A stretch of 64,000 nt of DNA from Sphingomonas abaci (lineage in GTDB: Bacteria; Pseudomonadota; Alphaproteobacteria; Sphingomonadales; Sphingomonadaceae). Of this stretch, positions 19,358 to 29,669 are shown piece by piece. The DNA is taken from the NCBI RefSeq assembly GCF_014199625.1, contig NZ_JACHNY010000001.1:1047810-1111809 (forward strand). Direction: 5' to 3'. The position numbers were made by a program, and so were the translations under genes. How positions within the stretch are numbered: position 1 is the stretch's first letter; every line of letters starts with the position of its first letter. Under the pieces are notes generated by a model. It made no database searches and was not told the origin of the DNA. It worked only from the letters and a program-made list of their open reading frames with translations.

Positions 19358-19393
19358 CCTCTTCCCTTCGCGTGAGATCGCGAAAGGAAGAGG
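19358..19393. terminator. Hairpin ending the AraD1-gal operon
   Basis: A 15-bp stem (19358-19372 with 19379-19393, one mismatch, loop TGAGAT) starting 7 bp after the dehydrogenase stop. No T-run follows, so it may depend on Rho or protect the 3' end. Confidence 0.5.
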
Positions 19394-19529
19394 CAGGGGT
19401 TCACGCGGAAAGAAGGAGGTCGCCGGCGGGCGTGCCGTAGCGCCCCGCCGCCAGCACTCCGGCAACCGGGACGTGCCCCCGGCGCGCCATCAGTCCCGCT
19501 ACCGCGTGAACGCCGATGCGCGTCCGGCG

Positions 19530-20045
19530 TCAGGCGGTCGCGCGCTCGGCGGCCGCGTTGACCTTGCCGTCGGCGAGCTTGGTCAGCTTGTCGTCGGTCG
19601 CCTTCTCCTCGGCGAGCGTCTCGGCGTAGAGCTTGGCCGACTGGTCGCGGCCGAGCTGGCGGGCCCAGGCGATCAGCGTGCCGTAGCGGCTGATCTCATA
19701 ATGTTCGACCGCCTGCGCCGCCGCGGTCAGCGCCGCGTCGAGCACCGCCTTGTCGGCGACTTCGCCCGCGACCTCGTTGGCCTCCTTGATGATGCCGTCG
19801 ATCGCCGGGCAGGTGACGCCCTTGGCCGTCAATACCTCCAGCTCGAACACCCGCTCCAGCCGCTCGATCTGGCCGCGGGTTTCCTGGAGATGCGTCTCGA
19901 ACCCCAGGCGCAGCTCGGGGTCGGTGGCCTTCTCGATCATCTTCGGCAGCGCCTTGGCGATCTGCTGCTCGGCATAGTAAATGTCCTGGAGCTGATGGAC
20001 GTAGAGATCCTCCAGCGTCGCGATATCCTTGCTGAACAGGCCCAT
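19530..20045 (-). CDS. DUF892 / YciE-family ferritin-like protein
   Basis: 171 residues from ATG 20045. Four-helix ferritin-like bundle; motifs ATLEDLYVHQLQDIYYAEQQI and VEHYEISRYGTLIAWA are hallmarks of DUF892. Family members bind metal, form dimers and are commonly stress-induced through the alphaproteobacterial general stress response. Ala-rich tail. Divergent from the PilZ gene across a 243-bp gap. Confidence 0.9.
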   Translation of the reverse strand: MGLFSKDIATLEDLYVHQLQDIYYAEQQIAKALPKMIEKATDPELRLGFETHLQETRGQIERLERVFELEVLTAKGVTCPAIDGIIKEANEVAGEVADKAVLDAALTAAAQAVEHYEISRYGTLIAWARQLGRDQSAKLYAETLAEEKATDDKLTKLADGKVNAAAERATA

Positions 20046-20288
20046 CGTGGCGTCTCCTGATGCTGTCGGGGAAAGTGGGTCACCACGCGCGTTCGACCGT
20101 CGCGTGGTGTGGAGGGGGAATGCGCAGGCGCCGATTCGGGTTGCACCGGCCCTGGCGGAATCATCGTCGTTCGTCGCATTGCTCCACTTTCGGAGTCGCC
20201 CGCAAGTATTTGGCAACATGTCAGCTTTACTGATCCGAAGGGTCCCGGAGCCGATGTCTCCGGGGATCAAGACGGGGATCGAACAGCC

Positions 20289-20894
20289 ATGGTGACGGCA
20301 GCGGACGCGCGCCTGCCCGCTGATGCAGCGGCGGGCGACCGGCGCACGGGCGGCAAGCGGCACCAGTCGGTGCTGCTGGTCGGACGCGCACGGATCGGCG
20401 CGATCGACACCGCGTGCCTGGTGCATGACATCTCGCGCCACGGCATGATGGCGCGCTTTCCCCAGCCGCCGGCGGTCGGCGACACGCTGATCGTCGAGGT
20501 GCGCGGCCTGGCCCCGGCCCATGCCGTGATCCGCTGGGTGCGGGGGCATAAGGCGGGAATGCAGTTCGCCGAGCCCCAGCCGGTGGAGAATGTCTTCCAG
20601 ATTCGGCGCGACGACGGGCTGATCGCCCGCCCGCCGCGCTTCGCGGTCGAGGCGGCGGCGGTGCTGCGCCTGGACGGCGCGCGCTTCCGCGCCACCGTGC
20701 TCGACATCTCGGCCGGCGGCGCCAAGCTGATGGCCGAGACGCCCGCGCTACCGGGCCAGACCGGGCAGATGACGCTGGCCGATTGCGACACCGCCCTGTT
20801 CGGCAAGGTCTGCTGGGCGCGGGGGGACCAGTTCGGCTTCCGCTTCGTCGCGCCGCTGCCGCTGCTCACCCTGGCGCAGATCCTGGCGCGCTGA
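20289..20894 (+). CDS. Protein with two PilZ-like domains
   Basis: 201 residues from ATG 20289. Two consecutive PilZ-type beta-barrels: the first with DRRTGGKR and VHDISRHGM, the second with VLDISAGGAKL and FGFRFV. The D-x-S-x-x-G part of the c-di-GMP motif is present twice, but the upstream RxxxR is weak in both, so binding is uncertain. Cytosolic. The diguanylate cyclases at 12.2 and 42.3 kb could supply the ligand. Confidence 0.8.
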   Translation: MVTAADARLPADAAAGDRRTGGKRHQSVLLVGRARIGAIDTACLVHDISRHGMMARFPQPPAVGDTLIVEVRGLAPAHAVIRWVRGHKAGMQFAEPQPVENVFQIRRDDGLIARPPRFAVEAAAVLRLDGARFRATVLDISAGGAKLMAETPALPGQTGQMTLADCDTALFGKVCWARGDQFGFRFVAPLPLLTLAQILAR

Positions 20895-20937
20895 CGGGCG
20901 GTTCCCGGCCGGCCCGGCTTGCTGTAGAAGCGGGCGC

Positions 20938-21690
20938 GTGATCCTGGCCATCCTCCTGTCCGCGCTGGCGATGACGCTGATCGTCGGCGTCCGCTACCTG
21001 ATCGTCTCGGGGGCCTTCGCGGCCGCCACCCGCATGAAGCATCCCGGCCTCTATCGCGGGCTCGACCCGCAGATGCGCAGCGAGATCGTCTGGAGCCTGG
21101 CTTCGGCCGCGATCTACGGCATCCCCGCCGGGGTGGTCGCCTGGGGCTGGCACAACCATGGCTGGACCCGGATCTACACCGACGGCGACGCCATGCCGCT
21201 CTGGTATGCCCCCCTATCGGTGCTGCTCTACCTGCTGGCGCACGACACTTGGTTCTACTGGACGCATCGCTGGATGCATCGCCCGAAGCCGTTCAAGCTC
21301 GCCCATGCCCTCCATCATGCCAGCCGCCCGCCGACCGCCTGGGCGGCGATGGCGTTCCACCCGATCGAGGCACTAACCGGCGCTGTGGTAATTCCGCTAC
21401 TCGTCTTCGCGATTCCGATCTCGACCACGTCATTGGGCTTCGTGCTGGCTATAATGACGATTATGGGCGTCACCAACCATATGGGGTGGGAGATTTTCCC
21501 CCGGTTCATGTGGAAGGGGCCATTGGGGAAGTGGCTCATCACCGCGAGCCATCATCAGCGGCATCATGAGCTGTACGGGTGTAATTATGGGTTGTATTTC
21601 CGCCACTGGGATCGTCTCTGCGGCACCGATCGCGGCATCGGCGATTTCGCCCGCGACCATGCCCGCGCCGCCAAGCGCGCGGCGCGATAA
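20938..21690 (+). CDS. Fatty acid hydroxylase / sterol desaturase superfamily membrane enzyme
   Basis: 250 residues from GTG 20938. About four membrane helices and the diiron His clusters HDTWFYWTHRWMHR, HALHHASR, NHMGWE and HHQRHHELYGCNYG. Such enzymes hydroxylate or desaturate lipids, sterols or carotenoids at the membrane. In sphingomonads, carotenoid ring hydroxylation is an attractive role, but fatty-acid hydroxylation fits equally well. Its 3' end overlaps the DUF2141 gene by 32 bp, which suggests coupled translation. Confidence 0.85.
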   Translation: MILAILLSALAMTLIVGVRYLIVSGAFAAATRMKHPGLYRGLDPQMRSEIVWSLASAAIYGIPAGVVAWGWHNHGWTRIYTDGDAMPLWYAPLSVLLYLLAHDTWFYWTHRWMHRPKPFKLAHALHHASRPPTAWAAMAFHPIEALTGAVVIPLLVFAIPISTTSLGFVLAIMTIMGVTNHMGWEIFPRFMWKGPLGKWLITASHHQRHHELYGCNYGLYFRHWDRLCGTDRGIGDFARDHARAAKRAAR

Positions 21691-22111
21691 GCGCGGGCTG
21701 GCGGCGCTCGCCCTGCTGCCGCTGCTGATCGGCGCGGCGCCGATCGCGCGACTGGATGTCGGCATCGACCATCTCCGCTCCGCCAAGGGCCTGATCCGCG
21801 TCTGCCTGACCAGCGACCCGGACAATTTCCCGTCCTGCGTCGACGACGCGCGCGCCATTACCCGGTCGATCCCCGCCGGACAGCATGGCCTCTCCCTGTC
21901 CGGCCTGCCGCACGGCAACTATGCGGTGGCGGTGATCCATGACGAGAATGGCAACGCCAAGCTCGATACGCTCGCCGGCATCCCGCGCGAGGGTTTCGGC
22001 TTCTCGCGCAACCCGGCGATCGCCTTCGGCCCGCCGCGCTTCACCGCCGCCCGCTTCACCATCGACAGTGATGCAGAAGCGCAACAGATCCGGATGCGTT
22101 ACATCCTCTGA
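21659..22111 (+). CDS. DUF2141 exported protein
   Basis: 150 residues from ATG 21659, inside the end of the hydroxylase gene. Positive N-terminus then a hydrophobic signal (LAALALLPLLIGAAP). The mature domain has the DUF2141 pattern: KGLIRVCLTSDPDNFP ... GLPHGNYAVAVIHDENGNAKLD ... PREGFGFSRNP. Periplasmic or outer-membrane associated beta-sandwich of unknown function. Its conserved overlap with a membrane hydroxylase suggests a shared lipid or pigment task. Confidence 0.88.
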   Translation: MPAPPSARRDKRGLAALALLPLLIGAAPIARLDVGIDHLRSAKGLIRVCLTSDPDNFPSCVDDARAITRSIPAGQHGLSLSGLPHGNYAVAVIHDENGNAKLDTLAGIPREGFGFSRNPAIAFGPPRFTAARFTIDSDAEAQQIRMRYIL

Positions 22112-22181
22112 CCCGACCCAAGGGAGCCGAACCGGACCGTGCAGCGTTGCGCTGGCGAAACAGGTCCCGGGAGACTCCCCT

Positions 22182-23054
22182 TTGCGTACGTCCATCCTCG
22201 CCGCCGCCGCGTTGACGGCGGCCCTCGCCGCTGCCGCCCCGGCGCTGGCGCAGCAGAACAGCGCGGCAGCGGCCGCCGATGTCTCCGCCGATTTCGATCG
22301 CGACACGGTGACGGTCGGCGTCGCCGGCGCCTACCTGCCCGATTACGAGGGGTCCGACGATTATCGCGTCGTCCCTGCCCCGGGTGCGATCGGGTCGATC
22401 AACGGCTATGCCTTCACGTTGGCGGGCAACCGCGTCTCGGTCGACCTGATCCGCAACCAGCCGGGGCAGAGCATCGACCTGCAGGCCGGGCCCGTCGCGG
22501 TGGTCAATTTCAACCGCACCAGTCGCAAGCAGATCGACGATCCGCAGGTCAAGTTGCTGGGTGAGCGCGATACCGCGATCGAACTGGGCGGCTATGTCGG
22601 CATCGGCAAGACCGGAGTCGTCACCAGCCCCTATGACCGGATCGCCGTCTCGCTCAGCTATCGCTACGACGTGGCGGGCGCGCACAAGAGCGGCATCTGG
22701 CAGCCGACCGTGACCTATTTCACGCCGCTCAGCCGCAAGGCGGCGGTTGGCCTGTTCGCCTCGGCCGAGCACGCCCAGGCGCGCTACGCCCGCTATTATT
22801 TCGGCATCGACCAGGCGGAGAGCTTGGCGTCGGGCCTGCCCGTCTATGCGAATCCGCGCGGCGGGTGGAAGAACTGGTCGCTGGGCGCGATCGGCACCTA
22901 TTCGCTGACCGGCGACCTGCTCGGCGGGTGGAAGGCGGTCGGCGGCGTCAACTATCGGCGGATGCTCAACGACTATGCCGACAGCCCGCTGGTCAGCACC
23001 GTCGGCTCGCGCGGGCAATGGCTCGGCCTGCTGGGCGTGGCGTACACCTTCTAA
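22182..23054 (+). CDS. MipA/OmpV-family outer membrane protein
   Basis: 290 residues from TTG 22182; GGGAGA sits about 8 bp upstream and the signal peptide (LRTSILAAAALTAAL...ALA) begins right there, so the non-standard start is well supported. The mature part shows alternating beta strands and ends with a C-terminal aromatic (VAYTF), as expected for an outer-membrane barrel. The VGVAGAYLPDYEGSDDY opening is typical of MipA/OmpV scaffolding proteins. Lies 70 bp after the DUF2141 gene. Confidence 0.9.
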   Translation: MRTSILAAAALTAALAAAAPALAQQNSAAAAADVSADFDRDTVTVGVAGAYLPDYEGSDDYRVVPAPGAIGSINGYAFTLAGNRVSVDLIRNQPGQSIDLQAGPVAVVNFNRTSRKQIDDPQVKLLGERDTAIELGGYVGIGKTGVVTSPYDRIAVSLSYRYDVAGAHKSGIWQPTVTYFTPLSRKAAVGLFASAEHAQARYARYYFGIDQAESLASGLPVYANPRGGWKNWSLGAIGTYSLTGDLLGGWKAVGGVNYRRMLNDYADSPLVSTVGSRGQWLGLLGVAYTF

Positions 23055-23382
23055 GGCCGCCCCTTCCCTGCCAGGAAAAGTGGCCGGCCGACGGCCTGAC
23101 GGAGGGGCGTGTCCCGTCGCTGCTTGAGCGAACCCTTGCGGGATCGTGACGCTCCTCCCCCGCCGGCGGGCGGCCTTCACCCCGACCGATAGGGATTAAG
23201 GATCGTATAATCCCAACCGACCGCACCAAAGCGGTTTAGATTTTTTATTTTCCCCCTGCATCCACAACTTAGCTGGCAACGTTCCTTGTCCTGGCACCGC
23301 GTCCCGGGAGCTAGACGATGGGGTGCCGCCGAGAGGAATGCCCGCCGCCGCCTCCCTGCGCCGGCCATCGAGGGGATCTACC
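23055..23382. other. 328-bp intergenic region with REP-like repeat and possible promoter
   Basis: Holds a degenerate REP-like palindrome (23062-23108) near its left end and an A/T-rich tract further on. A perfect TATAAT hexamer at 23216-23221 could be the -10 element for the ferritin-like operon, but no convincing -35 element is seen. No open frame is credible. Confidence 0.4.
23062..23108. repeat. REP-like intergenic palindrome (family 2, copy 2, degenerate)
   Basis: CCTTCCCTGCCAGGAAAAG and GGCCGGCCGACGGCCTGACGG match the plan of 14756-14806 with several changes. The central stem GGCCGN..CGGCC is intact. Confidence 0.5.
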
Positions 23383-24384
23383 ATGACCGAGAGCGAACAG
23401 TTGATCGCGGCGATGGACAATCGTGTCCGTCGACGCGACGAGCGGCGGGAATTCTTCAAGGCGGCGTTCGGCATCGGCGCCTTCGCGGTCGGCGGCGCGG
23501 CGGCGCTGACCTTCACCTCGGGCAAGGCGGATGCGCAGACCTCGACGTTGACCGATGCAGACATCCTGAACTTCGCGCTCAACCTGGAATATCTGGAGGC
23601 GCAATTCTACCAGATCGCGGCCAACGGCGCCTATCTGCCCGCCAACCTGACCGCCAGCGGCGGCGGCGCGGCCGGCGGCACCGTGACCGGCGGGCGCAAG
23701 GTCGCCTTCCAGGACCAGGTCGTCGCCCAATATGCGCGCGAGATCGCCGCGGACGAACTGGCGCACGTCGCCTTCCTGCGCAGCGCCGGCGCGCTCGGCA
23801 GCGCCGCGGTGGCGATGCCCAACATCAACATCTCGGGCGACGCCAGCGGCCCCTTCACCGCCGCCGCCCGCGCGGCCGGCGTGGTCGCCTCGGATGGCGT
23901 GTTCGACCCCTATGCCGACGACAACAGCTTCCTGCTGGGCGCGTACATCTTCGAGGATGTCGGCGTCACCGCCTATAAGGGTGCGTCGCCGCTGGTGACC
24001 AGCAAGACCTTCCTCCAGGCCGCCGCCGGCATCCTGGCGGTCGAGGCCTATCACGCCGCGATCGTGCGCACGACGCTCTATGCCAAGGGCGTGCAGACCC
24101 CGGCGCTGCGCAGCGCCGCCGACTCGATCTCCAACGCGCGCGACGCGCTGGACGGCACGGGCGGCAGCAATGGCGGCGACCTGGACCAGGGCATCTCGCC
24201 GACCACGATCAACGCCCAGCTCGTCGCCAACATCGTGCCCGCCGATCCTAACACGTCGATCGCCTTCAGCCGCTCGCCGCAGCAGGTGCTGAACATCGTC
24301 TATCTCAGCCGCGCGGCGGCGACGATGGGCGGCTTCTTCCCCAACGGGGTCAACGGCACCATCCGCGCGGGCGTCAACGCCTGA
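23383..24384 (+). CDS. Tat-exported ferritin-like (desiccation-related type) protein A
   Basis: 333 residues from ATG 23383. The N-terminus has an Arg-rich segment RRDERREFFKAAFG before a hydrophobic run, resembling a twin-arginine signal, so a folded protein is probably exported. The mature protein belongs to the Ferritin_2 type: NFALNLEYLEAQFYQ, EIAADELAHVAFLR (ExxH) and AVEAYHAAIVRT (ExxH), which could bind two metals. First of two tandem paralogues ending at an intrinsic terminator. Similar proteins are linked to desiccation or oxidative stress; the function here is not proven. Confidence 0.85.
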   Translation: MTESEQLIAAMDNRVRRRDERREFFKAAFGIGAFAVGGAAALTFTSGKADAQTSTLTDADILNFALNLEYLEAQFYQIAANGAYLPANLTASGGGAAGGTVTGGRKVAFQDQVVAQYAREIAADELAHVAFLRSAGALGSAAVAMPNINISGDASGPFTAAARAAGVVASDGVFDPYADDNSFLLGAYIFEDVGVTAYKGASPLVTSKTFLQAAAGILAVEAYHAAIVRTTLYAKGVQTPALRSAADSISNARDALDGTGGSNGGDLDQGISPTTINAQLVANIVPADPNTSIAFSRSPQQVLNIVYLSRAAATMGGFFPNGVNGTIRAGVNA

Positions 24385-24421
24385 TCCGTCAGCGAGAACC
24401 ATCTTCAAGGGAATGACTTCC

Positions 24422-25462
24422 ATGCAAGACGAACACACCGTTCTCGACCTGATCGAGAAGGCCAAGGCCCGGCGCGACGCGCGACGGTCCTTCCTGCGCA
24501 CCGCCGGTGGCGCGGCGGCGATGGCCGGCGGCCTGTCCCTGCTCGCGGCCTGCGGCGACGACGACAATGACCCGCCCGTCGTCGTGCCCACCCCGACGCC
24601 GACCCCGACCGCCGGCACGGTGAGCGAGGCCGATGTCCTGAACTTCGCGCTCAACCTCGAATATCTCGAAGCCAGCTTTTACAGCTACGCCGCCTTCGGC
24701 ACCGGCCTGGCTTCCAATCTGATGACCGGCACCGGCGCGCAGGGCGCGGTCGCGACCGGCACCAGCGGCCAGCCGCGCGGCGTGCAGTTCACCGACGCGA
24801 CCGTGGCGCAATATGCCCGCGAGATCGCCTATGACGAGATCAACCATGTCCGCTTCCTGCGCTCGGCGCTGGGCAGCTCGGCGGCGGCGATGCCGGCGAT
24901 CAACATCTCGGGCGATGCCAGCGGCGCGTTCACGGCCGCCGCGCGCGCGGCGCAGGTGATCGGCCAGAACGACACGTTCGATCCCTATGCCAGCGACAAC
25001 AACTTCCTGCTCGCGGCCTATCTGTTCGAGGATGTCGGCGTCACCGCCTATATGGGCGGCGTGCAGCTGCTCTCCACCCCCGCGACGATCGAGGCGGCGG
25101 CGGGCATCCATGCGGTCGAGGCCTATCATGCCGGCCTGGTCCGCACCCTGCTCTACTCGCGCGGCGTGACGACCTCCTCGCTGGTGACCGCCGCCGGGCA
25201 GATCAGCGCGGCGCGCGACACGCTGGACGGCACCGCGAACACCGGCCTGCTGGGCCAGGGCGGCAGCCGCGACCAGGGCATCGCCGCGACCACGGTCAAC
25301 GGCCAGCTCCAGTCGAACATCGTGCCGGCCGACTCGAACGGCATCGCCTTCGTCCGCTCGCCGCAGCAGGTGCTCAACATCGTCTACCTCAATCCCAATG
25401 CGTCGACGACCAGCGGCGGCTTCTTCCCCGCCGGCGTCAATGGCACCGTTCGTTCGACCTGA
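24422..25462 (+). CDS. Tat-exported ferritin-like lipoprotein B
   Basis: 346 residues from ATG 24422, which has AAGGGA at 9 bp; ATG 24413 is too close to that site. N-terminus ARRDARRSFLRTAGG is twin-arginine-like and is followed by LLAACGDDDN, a lipobox, so this copy is probably lipid-anchored after Tat export. A Pro/Thr linker (VVVPTPTPTPT) spaces the domain from the membrane. The core NFALNLEYLEASFYS, EIAYDEINHVRF, EAYHAG and the tail QVLNIVYLNPNA mirror protein A. The pair may form a hetero-oligomer; that is inferred. Confidence 0.85.
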   Translation: MQDEHTVLDLIEKAKARRDARRSFLRTAGGAAAMAGGLSLLAACGDDDNDPPVVVPTPTPTPTAGTVSEADVLNFALNLEYLEASFYSYAAFGTGLASNLMTGTGAQGAVATGTSGQPRGVQFTDATVAQYAREIAYDEINHVRFLRSALGSSAAAMPAINISGDASGAFTAAARAAQVIGQNDTFDPYASDNNFLLAAYLFEDVGVTAYMGGVQLLSTPATIEAAAGIHAVEAYHAGLVRTLLYSRGVTTSSLVTAAGQISAARDTLDGTANTGLLGQGGSRDQGIAATTVNGQLQSNIVPADSNGIAFVRSPQQVLNIVYLNPNASTTSGGFFPAGVNGTVRST

Positions 25463-25487
25463 TCCCCCCCTCCGTTGGTCGGACGGG

Positions 25488-25519
25488 AAGGGGTCGCGCC
25501 TGCCGGCGCGGCCCCTTTT
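25488..25519 (+). terminator. Intrinsic terminator after the ferritin-like pair
   Basis: AAGGGGTCGCGCC and GGCGCGGCCCCTT form a 13-bp stem (one G-T pair) with a TGCC loop, followed by TTC. Lies 26 bp after the stop and before the TPP riboswitch. Confidence 0.75.
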
Positions 25520-25556
25520 CGCTTGTCCGGCGCAGCCAGGGGTCTATGCTGGCGCC

Positions 25557-27588
<2,032 letters not shown>

Positions 27589-27600
27589 GGCGGAGCGCTG

Positions 27601-28005
27601 ATGGTGGGTTGGTTCACAAGAATCTTGCGAAGTCTTCTTCGCGTGTCGCCAGCCCACCATGCGGCAACGAGTGGAAGCGGTGGCGAGTTGATACGCTTGC
27701 CACCGCATCCAGCCAATGTGCCCGGTCCATTTTACGTCGAGGATGGTTGCTGCCTTGCTTGTGGCGTGTGGGAACGAGAGGCTCCCGGCCTTTTGGCATG
27801 GTTGCCTTATGCCGATACCCCACATTGCTATGTCGCCCGTCAGCCGGAAACCGATGCAGAGTTCGAGCAAATGAAGTGCGCCATGGACGTCGGGGAGGTT
27901 GACTGCATCCGTGTTCATGGCTGCAAGCCGGAATGGGCCGACCGACTGCGCGCTGAAGGCTTGGGAAATCAGATCGACCCGCCTGAGGGACCTAGGAAGA
28001 GATGA
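27601..28005 (+). CDS. Small Cys-rich protein, ferredoxin-annotated type, function unknown
   Basis: 134 residues. The core NVPGPFYVEDGCCLACGVWEREAPGL...HCYVARQPETDAEF resembles short proteins sometimes labelled ferredoxin-like; the CCxxC cluster could bind metal or a cluster. GC content and codon use are visibly lower than in thiC. The 3' end overlaps the truncated toxin relic on the other strand, so this gene may have arrived with, or displaced, that module. Confidence 0.6.
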   Translation: MVGWFTRILRSLLRVSPAHHAATSGSGGELIRLPPHPANVPGPFYVEDGCCLACGVWEREAPGLLAWLPYADTPHCYVARQPETDAEFEQMKCAMDVGEVDCIRVHGCKPEWADRLRAEGLGNQIDPPEGPRKR

Positions 28006-28135
28006 TGCCGGTGCCGCGAACTGAGTCGCCGCGGCATTTCTCCAGCAGCGTATTGACCCGCAAGGGTCCGCGCCGGTCGTCGCCCTGCCATTCGAGATAT
28101 TCCGACCAGGCCCGCGATGAGAAGCTGAGCCTCAT
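27992..28135 (-). pseudogene. yoeB: Truncated YoeB-family toxin
   Basis: 47 codons, MRLSFSSRAWSEYLEWQ...RVNTLLEKCRGD...RGTG, matching the first half of YoeB/Txe mRNA interferases (about 84 residues). After RGTG the similarity stops and a TAG follows, so the catalytic C-terminal half is gone. It starts at the ATGA overlap with the yefM relic upstream, the usual layout of this toxin-antitoxin pair. Not expected to be active. Confidence 0.8.
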
Positions 28136-28382
28136 GGCTGGATTAGATCATGCTCCAAACCGTTGCCCCCCTCCGGTTCGGAGATGCTTTTCAGCAACCG
28201 CTCGGCGTTTTCAAGCGATTGCAGCAGATCGGGCGTTTCCCAATGACGCCCATTCGCCGGCTGCGACTAGCGCCACGCCCTCCTTTCTTCCGCGCGATGG
28301 CGAGCGGCGCACGGTCGGCGACCACGCGCTTCACCACGCTCTTGAAGTCACCGCGCGGTTCGGAAATGCTGATGTCGTCCAT
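28132..28382 (-). pseudogene. yefM: Frameshifted YefM-family antitoxin
   Basis: Opens with MDDISISEPRGDFKSVVKR and VVADRAPLAIARKK, a clear YefM/Phd N-terminus. Two frameshifts follow: the next part continues in another frame as VALVAAGEWAS, and the end in the third frame as WETPDLLQSLENAERLL...EHDLIQP. The total is 251 nt, not a multiple of three. The stop overlaps the toxin start (ATGA). Both members of the pair are thus decayed. Frameshift points are near 28279 and 28243. Confidence 0.8.
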
Positions 28383-28442
28383 GCACGCTATCCACGGTGA
28401 AGAGCGTCGTCCCACGAGGATCACGATATAGGAGACGCGCAT

Positions 28443-29663
28443 ATGATCCTCGCCCTGCTGCTCGCCGCTGCCCCTGCCGCCACCGCCCCCATCCCCGCCC
28501 GCGTCGAGCACCTCCTCCAGCGCACGCCGGTGATCGACGGGCATAACGACCTCGCGTGGGAGCTTCGCGAACACCAAGGCGGCGACGTGACCGCGATCGA
28601 TCGCGACGGCGCCACCTTGCCGCATCCGCTCCAGACCGATCTCGCGCGGCTGCGGCGCGGCCATGTCGGCGGGCAGTTCTGGTCGGTGTGGATCCCGCCC
28701 GAGGTGACCGGCCCGCGCGCGGTCGAGATGACGCTGGAGCAGATCGACCTGGTCCGCCGCATGGTCGCGCAGCACCCGCGCGACCTGGCGCTCGCCGGCA
28801 CCGCCGCCGAGATGCGGCGGGCGATGCGCGCGGGCCGCATCGCCAGCCTGATCGGGGTGGAGGGCGGCCACCAGATCGATGGGCGGCTTTCGGTGCTGCG
28901 GCAGTATCACGCGCTCGGCGTCCGCTACCTGACGCTGACGCATACGCGCAGCCTGGCCTGGGCGGATTCGGCGACCGACGATGCCGTCAGCGGCGGCCTG
29001 TCGCCCTTCGGCCGGCGGGTGGTGGCGGAGATGAACCGGATCGGCATGATCGTCGATGTCAGCCATGTCGCCGACCCGACGGTGCAATCGGTGCTGGCCA
29101 CGTCGCGCGCGCCGGTGATCGCCTCGCATTCCTCGGCGCGCGCGCTGGCCGACGCGCCGCGCAACCTGCCCGACGCCCTGCTCGCCGCGATCGGCGCGCG
29201 GGGCGGCGTGGTGATGGTCAATCTCTACCCCGCCTTCCTGTCGGCGGACTGGCGCGGTTGGGACCGAGCGCGGACCGATTATGCGAAGAGCGTCGGCGTG
29301 CCGGCGGATGTCTATGGCCCGCGATCCCCTGCGCCGCTCCTCGCGTGGGACGCGGACCACCCGATGCCGCACGTCACCGCCGCCACCGCCGCCGACCATG
29401 TCGAGCATGTCGCCCGCCTCGCCGGGCGCGGCGGCGTGGGGCTGGGCGGCGATTATGACGGCATCAACGGCACCGGCCCGGCCGACATGCCCGGCGTCGA
29501 CGGCTATCCGGCGCTGTTCGCCGAACTGGCGCGACGCGGCTGGCGCGACGCCGATCTGACCGCGCTGGCGCAAGGCAACATGCTGCGGCTGATGGAACGG
29601 GTGGAGGCGCTGGCCCGGCCGGACACCCCGGCCGACGACGCGACCGATCCGCTGTCGCGCTAA
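28443..29663 (+). CDS. Membrane dipeptidase (peptidase family M19)
   Basis: 406 residues with a short signal peptide. Metal-ligand motifs of renal-dipeptidase-type enzymes are present: VIDGHNDLAW (HxD), IGVEGGHQI (bridging Glu), IVDVSHV and APVIASHSSAR (His pair), and GGDYDGINGTG. It should cleave dipeptides, including D-amino-acid ones, in the periplasm. The length is standard. Single gene; 6 bp separate its stop from the convergent decarboxylase gene. Confidence 0.93.
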   Translation: MILALLLAAAPAATAPIPARVEHLLQRTPVIDGHNDLAWELREHQGGDVTAIDRDGATLPHPLQTDLARLRRGHVGGQFWSVWIPPEVTGPRAVEMTLEQIDLVRRMVAQHPRDLALAGTAAEMRRAMRAGRIASLIGVEGGHQIDGRLSVLRQYHALGVRYLTLTHTRSLAWADSATDDAVSGGLSPFGRRVVAEMNRIGMIVDVSHVADPTVQSVLATSRAPVIASHSSARALADAPRNLPDALLAAIGARGGVVMVNLYPAFLSADWRGWDRARTDYAKSVGVPADVYGPRSPAPLLAWDADHPMPHVTAATAADHVEHVARLAGRGGVGLGGDYDGINGTGPADMPGVDGYPALFAELARRGWRDADLTALAQGNMLRLMERVEALARPDTPADDATDPLSR

Positions 29664-29669
29664 GCCGGA

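Noticed and set aside
28002..28440. Plus-strand frames of 132 and 93 residues before the dipeptidase
   Set aside because: They run opposite the recognisable yefM-yoeB relic, which explains the sequence better.
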